This document shows positions 21,474 to 29,598 of a stretch of 64,000 bases of DNA, in pieces (the first letter of the stretch is position 1; each line of letters opens with the position of its first letter). Source of the stretch: CAZCGA01 sp964498075 (GTDB taxonomy: Bacteria > Desulfobacterota > Binatia > HRBIN30); NCBI GenBank assembly GCA_964498075.1, contig CAZCGA010000011.1, forward strand, positions 1 to 64,000, in the 5' to 3' direction. Under the pieces are notes generated by a model. It saw nothing but the letters and a program-made list of their open reading frames with translations. It was not told the DNA's origin and did no database searches. Both the position numbers and the translations under genes were made by a program.

Positions 21474-23660
21474 ATGAACTGGTCGCGTGTCTCCTCGTTC
21501 CGGCTCGCCCTTCTGCTGGGCATCATGCTGTCGGCGCTGCGCATCAGTAGCTGTCGCTATCTCGAGTTGCTCGACGTCGGCGCGGTCGACTACCGGCTCT
21601 TGCAGCGCGGCATCCAGCCGGCGTCGACCGACGTGGTGATCGTCGCGATCGACGATGCGAGCTTGGAGCAGCTCGGACGCTGGCCGTGGTCACGCCCGCT
21701 GGTCGCCCGCTTGCTGGATCGTCTCGTCGCCGCGGATGCCGCCGTGGTCGGCTTCGACATCGTGCAATCAGAAGCGACGGTCGATCACAGCCTCGAGGGG
21801 TTGCGCGACCGCATCGAGGGCGTCGATGACCGGACGTGGGCCGCCGTTCGCCGGGCACTCAGTCACGGAGCAGCCGAGGACGAGGTCTTGGTGAGCTCGG
21901 TACGCACATCGAACCGGGCCGTGCTCGGCTACTTCTTCGATTTCAGCGTCCAACCCAACGCCGCGACGCTACCAGTCTCGGCGTACAACGTCGTGCAGAA
22001 CAGCGACGGCCACGGCCGCCAAGACCGCGTGCCGGTGGCGCCGATGGCGCGCGGCAACCTGCCCGACCTCACGGCGGCGGCACGCGCCGTCGGCTACTTC
22101 AACTTCCTCCCGGATGCCGACGGGTCGTATCGCCGCGTCCCGCTGGCGATCCGTTTCGGCAAGCAGATCGCGTTGCCGCTGTCGCTAGCAATGCTGCACG
22201 TCTTCCGGCCGGAGGTGCCGCTCGCAATCCGGTTCGCGGAGTTCGGGGTGGAATCGGTGCGCTTCGGCGCGGTGTCGATTCCCACAGCGGAAGACGGGCA
22301 GATGCTGATCAACTACCGCGGCCCGGGGCAAACCTTCGGCCACGTGTCTGCTGCGGATGTCCTGGCGGACCGGGTGCCGCCCGAAACCTTTCGCGGCAAG
22401 CTGGTGCTTGTCGGCGTGACGGCGCACGCGCTTGCCGACGTGCGCGTCACGCCCTTCGACAGCGTGTTTCCCGGCGTCGAGATCCACGCCAACGTCCTCG
22501 ACAACATCCTGCGGCGCGACTTCCTCTTGCAGCCGCGCTGGATCGTACTGTTCGAGATCGCCGTCATTCTGCTGTCGACCTTGGTGCTGGGCGGGGCGCT
22601 GCACTACGCCCGCGGTGTGAGCGGTGCGCTGGCCGCCGTGGCGCTGCTCGCCGGCTACTTGGTCTCGAGTCAGTGGATGTTCGTCACCTACGGCTTGCCG
22701 CTCAGCTTGGTCTACCCGCTACTGGCCATTGCGCTCACCTATGTCGCCATCAGCGTGCAGCACTACGTCATTGAAGAGCGCGAGAAGCGCAAGATTCGCA
22801 ACGCCTTCGGGCTCTACCTCAGCCCAGCGCTGGCGCACCTGGTGAGCGAGAAGCCCGAGATGCTGGCGCTCGGCGGCGACAAGCGCGAGCTGACGGTGTT
22901 GTTCTCCGACATCCGTGGCTTCACCACGCTCTCCGAGAGCCTGGAACCGGAGACCCTGGTGGAGCTGCTCAACAAGTATTTCGGCGCGATGAACGAGGTG
23001 ATCTTCGCGCATGACGGGATGCTCGACAAGTACATCGGCGACGCCATCATGGCGGTGTGGGGTGCGCCCCTGTCGCAACCGGATCACGCCGCACGTGCCT
23101 GTCGCGCCGCCTGCGGCATGGTGACACGGCTGCGCCAACTGGACGATGAGTGGAAGGAACGCGGTTGGCCGGTGCTGGAGATCGGCATCGGCATCAACAC
23201 CGGACCGATGGTGGTGGGCAACATGGGCTCGGAGCGCCGTCTCAGCTACACGGTGATCGGCGACAACGTCAACCTCGGCTCGCGGCTGGAGGGGCTCAAC
23301 AAGTTGTACGGCAGCACCGTAATCGCCAGCCAGGCCACGGTGCAGGCCGCCGGCGAGGTGGTGGCCCGGGAGATCGATCTCGTCCGCGTGAAGGGCAAGC
23401 GGCTACCGGTGCGCATCTACGAGATCCTCGGTCTCGCCGACGAGCGCGCCCGTTGGGCCGCGTTGATCGCACAGTTCGAGGAGGGTATGAGGGCCTATCG
23501 ACAAAGGCGGTGGGATGACGCTATTGCGGCGTTTGGTGCGGTGTTACGTGAACGACCGGACGATGGCCCGGCACGCCTGTATCTCGGACGGTGTCAGGGG
23601 ATGCTGCAGATGCCGCCCGATCCGGATTGGGATGGAGTGACGGTAATGGAGGTCAAATGA
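21474..23660 (+). CDS. CHASE2-domain adenylate/guanylate cyclase
   Basis: At 728 residues it has an N-terminal segment and an extracytoplasmic CHASE2 sensor (about 30-330, with VVIVAIDDASLEQLGRWPW and GVEIHANVLDNILR), three membrane spans (about 350-430), a linker, and a class III cyclase domain (about 470-640). The cyclase keeps both metal aspartates (LFSDIRGFTTLSE; KYIGDAIMAVWG) and YTVIGDNVNLGSRLEG. A short helical tail (about 665-715) resembles a TPR. It should make cyclic AMP on sensing an external cue. Its stop overlaps the next gene (ATGA). Confidence 0.93.
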   Translation: MNWSRVSSFRLALLLGIMLSALRISSCRYLELLDVGAVDYRLLQRGIQPASTDVVIVAIDDASLEQLGRWPWSRPLVARLLDRLVAADAAVVGFDIVQSEATVDHSLEGLRDRIEGVDDRTWAAVRRALSHGAAEDEVLVSSVRTSNRAVLGYFFDFSVQPNAATLPVSAYNVVQNSDGHGRQDRVPVAPMARGNLPDLTAAARAVGYFNFLPDADGSYRRVPLAIRFGKQIALPLSLAMLHVFRPEVPLAIRFAEFGVESVRFGAVSIPTAEDGQMLINYRGPGQTFGHVSAADVLADRVPPETFRGKLVLVGVTAHALADVRVTPFDSVFPGVEIHANVLDNILRRDFLLQPRWIVLFEIAVILLSTLVLGGALHYARGVSGALAAVALLAGYLVSSQWMFVTYGLPLSLVYPLLAIALTYVAISVQHYVIEEREKRKIRNAFGLYLSPALAHLVSEKPEMLALGGDKRELTVLFSDIRGFTTLSESLEPETLVELLNKYFGAMNEVIFAHDGMLDKYIGDAIMAVWGAPLSQPDHAARACRAACGMVTRLRQLDDEWKERGWPVLEIGIGINTGPMVVGNMGSERRLSYTVIGDNVNLGSRLEGLNKLYGSTVIASQATVQAAGEVVAREIDLVRVKGKRLPVRIYEILGLADERARWAALIAQFEEGMRAYRQRRWDDAIAAFGAVLRERPDDGPARLYLGRCQGMLQMPPDPDWDGVTVMEVK

Positions 23661-24520
23661 CGGTGGCGCCTGCGCTCCGCATCCGCTTCTGGGGGGTGCG
23701 TGGGAGTCACCCCACGCCCGGGCCGACGACAGCACGTGTGGGCGGGAACTCGTCGTGCGTTGAGGTGACCGCCGGGACGCACACGCTCGTGTTCGACGCC
23801 GGCACCGGCATCATCGGTCTGGGGCATGAGTTGGTGCGGCGCAACGGCGACAGCACGGTCCACATCTTCCTGAGCCACACGCACCACGATCACATCGAAG
23901 GGTTGCGGTTCTTCCAGCCGGCGTACGAACCGGACTGGCGCTGCCACATTTATGGTGCGGGCAGCGGGCCGAAGACGCTGGAGCGCATTCTGTCCCGGCT
24001 CATGGGGCCGCGGCTCTTTCCCGTGTCGCTGTCGGAGCTGCGGGCGCGGCTCCTCATTCGGAGCTTGGGGAAGCATGCCCGCATCCGTGTCGGCGGTTCG
24101 CGCCAGGTCATCGTGACGGCGCGCTACAGCCGCGCGCATCCCAAAGCCGGTGTCACGCTGTACCGCACCACCTGCGCCGGCCGCTCCGTGGTGTACGCCA
24201 CCGACATCGAGGCGCCGAAGGGCGGACATGAAGACGTCGTCGCCTTCGCACGCGGCGCCGACGTCCTCATCCACGACGCGCAGTACACCGACGCAGAGTA
24301 TTTTGAGGGGCGGTTCAACAAGGCGGGGTGGGGCCACAGCACGGTGCGCATGGCCGCCGCCGCGGCGCGCGCCGCCGGCGTCGGCGAGCTGATCCTCTTC
24401 CATCACGATCCGACGCACAACGACGCGGAGGTCCCCGTGCTCGAACGACTGGCGCGCACTATCTTCCCGCGAACGCGTGCCGCAATGGAGGGGTTGGAGC
24501 TCCGCCTGTTGCCGCGGTAA
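23657..24520 (+). CDS. MBL-fold hydrolase coupled to the cyclase
   Basis: The 287-residue protein starts at ATG 23657 inside the cyclase stop. It reads IRFWGVRGSHPTPGP and NSSCVEV, then the zinc motif LSHTHHDHIEGL (about 75-86), YATDIEAP, and HDAQY for the later ligand, the layout of the RNase Z/PhnP-like MBL branch. That branch includes phosphodiesterases. With its translational coupling to a cyclase, cAMP turnover is an attractive but unproven role. Confidence 0.85.
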   Translation: MTVAPALRIRFWGVRGSHPTPGPTTARVGGNSSCVEVTAGTHTLVFDAGTGIIGLGHELVRRNGDSTVHIFLSHTHHDHIEGLRFFQPAYEPDWRCHIYGAGSGPKTLERILSRLMGPRLFPVSLSELRARLLIRSLGKHARIRVGGSRQVIVTARYSRAHPKAGVTLYRTTCAGRSVVYATDIEAPKGGHEDVVAFARGADVLIHDAQYTDAEYFEGRFNKAGWGHSTVRMAAAAARAAGVGELILFHHDPTHNDAEVPVLERLARTIFPRTRAAMEGLELRLLPR

Positions 24521-24548
24521 TCACCACGCGACTTGGCTGGCGCTCAGG

Positions 24549-25344
24549 AAGCCCACTTCGGGAACGAACTCACTGGAACGTCAGCTGGAAGACGAGCGTT
24601 CGGCAGCCAGGGAAGCTGCGCGGGCTCATCGACGCCCTGGATGCTGCGATAGGGCACGACGGCACGCGGCCACGCCTCGTTGTAGCGCGGGTCGTTCTTG
24701 ATCAGCGTCAGCGCGCTCGGGCCGCCGACGAGTCAGGCCACGCGGCGGCACGAAGCCGTTGCGGTTGCTCGAGAAGGCGATCTTGCCGTCCGCCACTGGA
24801 GCGGGGCCGAGGTTCAGGATGCCGTATCCCAGGTAGTCGAAGCCCGCACCTGGATTCACCGGATTGGATTCGTTGAAGTGCCCGGCACCGGTGTTGGGCG
24901 TGAACTCTTGGAAGGTCAGCTGCTGGATCTGCCGGGTCGCGAGGTTGATGCGGAAGATGTCCGCGCCCGAATAGGGGAGGCCGCGCTGACTATTGTACCC
25001 CTGCGAGCGCACGTCATAGAAGAAGCTGTAGTAGACCCATTGCGCGTCGAACGAGACGAACGGGTCGGTGACCGCGCCGACGCCGCCCGCCACCAGCACC
25101 TCCTCCGAGCCGTCGGGATGCAGCAGCATGAGGTCGGCACCCGGGTCGATCTACGCCGGGTGCGCGACCTCAGGCCAGGTCGTGTTGGTGTTGTCGCCGA
25201 AGCGCGGCTGACGCACGAAGCGATGTCGTGCGAGACTGCATGCGTCACCCGCGGCAGCAGGACCGCGGTTACGATCAGCGTGGCAAAACTGGCAAGCGTG
25301 ACAAGACGTGGCCGCCGCAGCGTCCCAGAAAGTGTGCTCTGCAT
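24549..25344 (-). pseudogene. Decayed PD40/beta-propeller exported protein
   Basis: An ATG at 25344 opens a signal peptide (LASFATLIVTAVLLPRVTHA), after which the frame is lost near 25215. The next frame reads RQPRFGDNTNTTWPEVAHPA, hits a TAG near 25153 and continues as IDPGADLMLLHPDGSEEV through SFDAQWVYYSFF and GADIFRINLATRQIQQLTF, propeller-blade style. It shifts again near 24735, after FSSNRNGFVPPRG, to a third frame with LTLIKNDPRYNEAWPRAVVP. Homologues are much longer, so besides two frameshifts and a stop there are probably large deletions. The 136 bases between it and the next gene hold nothing clear. Confidence 0.75.
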
Positions 25345-25480
25345 ATGTCCCTCAGGGTTGCGAGCAGAGTCTTGCAACGCCAATGCCCAGACACACGGTT
25401 GCTCCGGCAGCGAGACAGATGGTGTCGAGTTTGTGCGAGAGGCTGATATAGGGAGTCGAGCATCGACAAGGGAGGGACGC

Positions 25481-25876
25481 ATGCCGGAGCACTCGAACGC
25501 CACCCGCATCCGCGAGATGTTCGCGGCCTTCCGCACGGCGGACGTCGAGACGATCCGTGCAGTGATCCCAGAGGACGCGATCTGGCACTTCCCTGGCCGG
25601 CGCGGCAAGCTGGCCGGCGATCACCGCGGCCGCGACGCAATCTTCGCCTTTCTACTGAGCGTCAGCGCCTTGACCGACCACACCTTCCACCTCGAGCTCA
25701 TCGACGTGATCGCCAACGACGCCCACGCGGTCGCTCTGTTTCGCGGCCACGGACAGCGCAACGGCAAGACGCTCGATAATCCCACTTGCCTGTGTATGCG
25801 AATGCAGAACGGTCAGGTCGCAGAGCTATGGGAGTTCGTCTGGGATCTCGAGCACGTCGATGATTTCTGGTCGTGA
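25481..25876 (+). CDS. NTF2/SnoaL-like protein
   Basis: The 131-residue protein starts at ATG 25481 after GGGAGGG. It has the cone-shaped NTF2-like pattern: NATRIREMFAAFRTADVETI, AIWHFPGRRGKLAGDHRGRDAI and the last strands MRMQNGQVAELWEFVWD ending DDFW. Such proteins are hydrolases, isomerases or ligand carriers; the substrate is not evident. It is a single gene, facing the SDR gene on the other strand. Confidence 0.85.
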   Translation: MPEHSNATRIREMFAAFRTADVETIRAVIPEDAIWHFPGRRGKLAGDHRGRDAIFAFLLSVSALTDHTFHLELIDVIANDAHAVALFRGHGQRNGKTLDNPTCLCMRMQNGQVAELWEFVWDLEHVDDFWS

Positions 25877-25889
25877 ACGCTGGCTGATC

Positions 25890-26753
25890 TCAGGGCTTCG
25901 CTGCCGCCGGCGGCGTGAACTGCGTCCGCAGAAATGCATCGAAGGCGCGATCCGGCAGCCACCCGCGCAGGCGAATCAGGACCCGGGCAGCCGCCGTCAC
26001 CGGGTAGCGGGTCTTCGGGCGGCGGGCCGTGATCGCCCTCTCGATGACCTGCGCGACCGCGTCCGGGCCGGCGGCCATCCGGGCCAGCGGGCCTTCGTAC
26101 GCCTCGCGGATCCGTTGGGCCACGACGGCGTTGAAGGCCGCGTACGGAGACGCGCGGTCGCCCGCCGCGTGGATGCTGTCGACGGCGGTGTCGCCGAAAC
26201 GCGTCTTGATCGGTCCCGGCTCGATCACCACGACGTCGATGCCAAACGGGCGCACCTCGAAGCGCAACGCGTCGCTCAGTGCCTCGACGGCGTGCTTGGT
26301 GGCGTGGTAGAAGCCCCCGCCGGGAAACGTGAGCTTGCCGCCCATGGAGCTGAGGTTGACGATCTTGCCCCATTGCTGGCGGCGCATGGCGGGGAGGACC
26401 AGTTGCGTCATCCGCGTCAGCCCGAAGACGTTGGTTTCGAACTGCCGGCGGATCTGCTCGATGCCGACCTCCTCCACCGTGCCTTCCTGACCGTACCCCG
26501 CATTGTTGATCAGTACGCCGACGGCGCCTTCGGCCTGCTCGACGGCCGTGACACCGGCGCGCATCGAGCCTTCGTCGCACACGTCGAGCGCCAGGAGCTT
26601 GCAGCCCTGCCCGCCCAGATCGCGGATGGCGTCGAGACTGCGCGCGCTGGCGTACACCGTCCAACCGTTCCGCGCCAGGCGCGTCGCCGTGGCGCGTCCT
26701 ATCCCCGTCGAGCATCCCGTAATCAATACCGCTTTCGAAATCGCGTTGGTCAT
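25890..26753 (-). CDS. SDR-family oxidoreductase
   Basis: This classical SDR of 287 residues has TGCSTGIGRATA (about 12-23), the NNAG element in INNAGYGQ, catalytic Ser in NLSSMGG and YHATK (Tyr near 155). ATG 26753 overlaps the TetR stop, so the two genes are translationally coupled and the TetR protein probably controls this enzyme. The closest look-alikes are short-chain dehydrogenases acting on lipophilic alcohols or ketones, but the substrate is unknown. Confidence 0.92.
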   Translation of the reverse strand: MTNAISKAVLITGCSTGIGRATATRLARNGWTVYASARSLDAIRDLGGQGCKLLALDVCDEGSMRAGVTAVEQAEGAVGVLINNAGYGQEGTVEEVGIEQIRRQFETNVFGLTRMTQLVLPAMRRQQWGKIVNLSSMGGKLTFPGGGFYHATKHAVEALSDALRFEVRPFGIDVVVIEPGPIKTRFGDTAVDSIHAAGDRASPYAAFNAVVAQRIREAYEGPLARMAAGPDAVAQVIERAITARRPKTRYPVTAAARVLIRLRGWLPDRAFDAFLRTQFTPPAAAKP

Positions 26754-27436
26754 CGCAGTCCTCCTTGTGTCGCGGCTTGGTGTGTTGCGGCGTGGTTGCG
26801 TCTTGCGTAGCGGCCGATCCGCCCGGCCAGGCCAGTGACCAGCACCTCGACGAGTTGGAGCACCCGGCGGCGGTACAGTTGCGGCGTGAGCGCGGCGCTG
26901 CCGACCTCCACGCCCTTGGCGCAGTCGACGATCAGCTCCGCCGCCGCCTGCGCAGTCAGCCCGAGGCGCTGCGGCGCAAGCTCACCGTGTGCAACCGCCG
27001 CCTCGATCGCGCCTTTCAGCAGCTTCAGGTAACGGCGCCCGAACTCGGCCGACAGGTCGCCGCAGATCCGGCTGTTCTCATCGAGCAGCTCGCGAGCGTG
27101 CGCCGTTCCGTGCACCACCGCGAAGAAGGTCGCCAGCTTGGCTTCCAGGACACCGCGGATGCGCGTCGCGACGTCCCCGTCGACGCGGATGGCGTGCTGC
27201 GCCGCCGTCAGCGCCTTCTCGTGCAGCTGGCACGCCAGCTCGCGAAAGATCTGCTCCTTGTTCTTGAAGTGCAGATACACCGCGGCGCGCGACATCCCGG
27301 CCTCCTGCGCGATGTCCTCGATCGCGGTCCGCCGAAACCCGTAATGCGCGAAGCGCGCCAAGGCCGCACCCAAGATCGCCTGGCGCTTGCCGGCGCGAAG
27401 CTGCGGCTCCGTGTGCGAGCGTCCGCTGGAAGGCAT
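26750..27436 (-). CDS. TetR-family regulator
   Basis: The 228-residue protein has a TetR N-terminal DNA-binding domain: RQAILGAALARFAHYGF, RTAIEDIAQEAGMSRAAVYLHFKNKEQIF (helix-turn-helix about residues 38-58). The C-terminal ligand domain is typical in size. It starts at ATG 27436, one base after an 8-bp inverted repeat that overlaps its own promoter, which implies autoregulation. It is the first gene of a two-gene operon with the SDR enzyme. Confidence 0.93.
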   Translation of the reverse strand: MPSSGRSHTEPQLRAGKRQAILGAALARFAHYGFRRTAIEDIAQEAGMSRAAVYLHFKNKEQIFRELACQLHEKALTAAQHAIRVDGDVATRIRGVLEAKLATFFAVVHGTAHARELLDENSRICGDLSAEFGRRYLKLLKGAIEAAVAHGELAPQRLGLTAQAAAELIVDCAKGVEVGSAALTPQLYRRRVLQLVEVLVTGLAGRIGRYARRNHAATHQAATQGGLR

Positions 27437-27437
27437 G

Positions 27438-27470
27438 CTGACGTTCTACATCCAAAACGTCAGAACTCAA
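27438..27470 (-). promoter_or_regulatory. Promoter and probable TetR operator of the tetR-SDR operon
   Basis: CTGACGTT (27438-27445) and AACGTCAG (27456-27463) form a perfect 8-bp inverted repeat with a 10-base spacer. On the minus strand TTGAGT (27465-27470) and TAGAAC (27443-27448) make a -35/-10 pair with a 16-base spacer, straddling the repeat. The expected transcript start is at or next to the ATG (27436), so the mRNA may be leaderless. The symmetric repeat is seen directly; its use by this TetR protein is inferred. Confidence 0.65.
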
Positions 27471-27561
27471 GAGGCTCTTTTTTGGCGCCGAACGGAAGGC
27501 CGAAGCCGCCGCGACGGCGACCGGCGCCGTCTACCGCCCGGCCCACTGCCGGGCGGCTGGC

Positions 27562-29376
27562 TCAGGAGAACGTCAGGTGAAAGACCAGCGTTCCGCCGTC
27601 GAAATTCGGCGCGCTGACCATGAAGGAATACGTCTGTCCGCTGGTGGCCGTGAACGAAATCTGCGACTGCGTGGTCGCGTTTGCGTTGTCGCTGCACGCG
27701 CCGCTCACCTCGGTCATGGCCCCGCAGAAGCCGGTATACGCGGACAGTATCGTGTCGTAGCTGCTGCCAAAGGTATCGGCTGTGATGGTGCCGGCCGTCG
27801 GCGCCCTGAAGCGGTACCACACGCTCTTGCCACGGCTGTGGCTGCCACACGATGGGAACGGATCGTTCGTCGCATAGGATGCTAGCACGGTAAAGATCGT
27901 GTTGGTGTAGGGCGTCGTGGAGATGATTGTCGGGCTGGAGCACGCGTTGTTCGGTGGCGTCCCGCCGCTCGTGGGTGTCGGCGCAGACGTCTGCGTCGGC
28001 ACGGCCGTCCGGGTGATCGTTGGGGTCGCCGTTGCAACCGTGGACGTCGGTGGCGCCGCCGCGGGCGTGGAGGTCGGCGTGGGCGTCGCGGTTCCCTTCG
28101 GCGTAGACGTTCCGGTCCGCGTCGGCGTGGAGCTCCGTGTCGAGGTCGGGAAGACGACACCGGCTTCGGGGTAGACGAAGGTCGCCGCGGCCACGTCATC
28201 CTTCCGCAAGCTGGCGCAGCGGCCGTCAAAGTGCGCGATGGCGGCCATGGTCGCAGACGAATCGGCGGAATGACCCAGGCCGATGGTGTGGCCGAACTCA
28301 TGCGTCGCAACCTCGCCCACGTTGCACTGGTTCCAGAAGGAGCACCCGCCCCATCCATTGTTGAACATCACCTTGCCGGTCGCGATGCGGCCGAAGGTCG
28401 TGCCGTTGACCACCTTGCTCCCTGTGGTCGTGCAATACCCGCCGATCGCCAGGATACCCGAGCACGCAGTCGGGTTGGTCACTTCGTTGAATGGGTCGTT
28501 GAACAGGATGCGGCTCGTCCCGCACCCCGAGAATTTCGTCGGGGCAATAGTGCCGGCATCCGCCAGAACCAGATTGGAGGTCGGCACGCCCGTCCATGCC
28601 GCTATGCCGGCATCGACGGCGGCTTTGGAGGCCGCGAACCCGAGCTTGTTGTCGCCGTTGGAGTCGATGAGATAGTTCACCGGCAACCCGCTGTCCGGCT
28701 CGAACCAACGCGCCGGCGGGAATCCCAGGAAGGTAAACGATTCGTGCACTTCGGTGGGTGCAGTGTTCAGCTCCGGCGGCATCATCGTCAAGGGCAGCAG
28801 TACTCCAGCGGGCTCATGCACCGCCATCGTGCGCAGGCGCTTGACCAGCGGCGCAAGGGGCTGCGTCTCCGGGAGCGCCTCCATGACTTGACCCGTCGCC
28901 GGGATGTACACCGACGCACCCCACCCGAAGTCGCGGGCCGCCATCGTACGGCCGACCGAGTCCACGCTCACCGCGAACTTGCCCATCGACAGGTTGTTGG
29001 TCTGCAACGTGCCGTCGGCGTTGCGCGTGAGAAACAGCAGGCTGCGCTCACCAACCCAAAACTCCGGCGCACCGAATATCCACTCGCCCCGCTCCCCGAC
29101 CGCGCCGCCAGGCTCGCGCAGCGCGATCCGCTCGCGCCGAACGGAACCCTTGAAGACGCGGTTGGGCTGGACATGCACGTACGTGTAGATGGCACCGTCC
29201 GGACGCAGGGCCGCCGACTCGATCGCCGTCACCGTCCCGAGGAGGACGACGTCGGACGTCCGCAACAATGAGGGTTCGTCCATCAGCACGAACGTGGTAG
29301 CCAATGTGGCGGCCGGCAGCAGACACAGGAGGCCGACGATGACAGCCGTGATTGAAGCGCAGCGAGTTTTCACCAT
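27562..29376 (-). CDS. Exported matrixin-like metalloprotease with Thr/Pro linker and PPC-like tail
   Basis: From ATG 29376 the 604-residue protein has a signal peptide (ITAVIVGLLCLLPAATLA), an N-terminal beta-rich region (about 25-220) and a zinc protease domain with VATHEFGHTIGLGHSAD, the HExxHxxGxxH motif (about residue 360), followed by the methionine turn ATMAA. A long linker of TPTPTST type follows (about 412-485), then a C-terminal domain ending LVFHLTFS with SGQTYSFMVSAPNF, like bacterial pre-peptidase (PPC) domains. It is a likely secreted protease and a candidate cargo of the type II system. A start 18 codons earlier is possible. Confidence 0.85.
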   Translation of the reverse strand: MVKTRCASITAVIVGLLCLLPAATLATTFVLMDEPSLLRTSDVVLLGTVTAIESAALRPDGAIYTYVHVQPNRVFKGSVRRERIALREPGGAVGERGEWIFGAPEFWVGERSLLFLTRNADGTLQTNNLSMGKFAVSVDSVGRTMAARDFGWGASVYIPATGQVMEALPETQPLAPLVKRLRTMAVHEPAGVLLPLTMMPPELNTAPTEVHESFTFLGFPPARWFEPDSGLPVNYLIDSNGDNKLGFAASKAAVDAGIAAWTGVPTSNLVLADAGTIAPTKFSGCGTSRILFNDPFNEVTNPTACSGILAIGGYCTTTGSKVVNGTTFGRIATGKVMFNNGWGGCSFWNQCNVGEVATHEFGHTIGLGHSADSSATMAAIAHFDGRCASLRKDDVAAATFVYPEAGVVFPTSTRSSTPTRTGTSTPKGTATPTPTSTPAAAPPTSTVATATPTITRTAVPTQTSAPTPTSGGTPPNNACSSPTIISTTPYTNTIFTVLASYATNDPFPSCGSHSRGKSVWYRFRAPTAGTITADTFGSSYDTILSAYTGFCGAMTEVSGACSDNANATTQSQISFTATSGQTYSFMVSAPNFDGGTLVFHLTFS

Positions 29377-29598
29377 AGTCGGGCTCGATATATCAGTATT
29401 CGGCGTCGACGTCAGCAGGTGATGTGCCAATCGCCGGCGAACAACGGGCGCGGGACCTGCCCGGCGTTCAAGAGTCTCACTGTATCGCGACAGCGACGAG
29501 TTCCATCAGATGGCGACAAAATTATCGGCGCTTTGCCGGCGCGCCGCTCTTGTGCGGGCTTGTAAAATTTCGCGGTCCGTACCAAGAAGACGCCGGAG

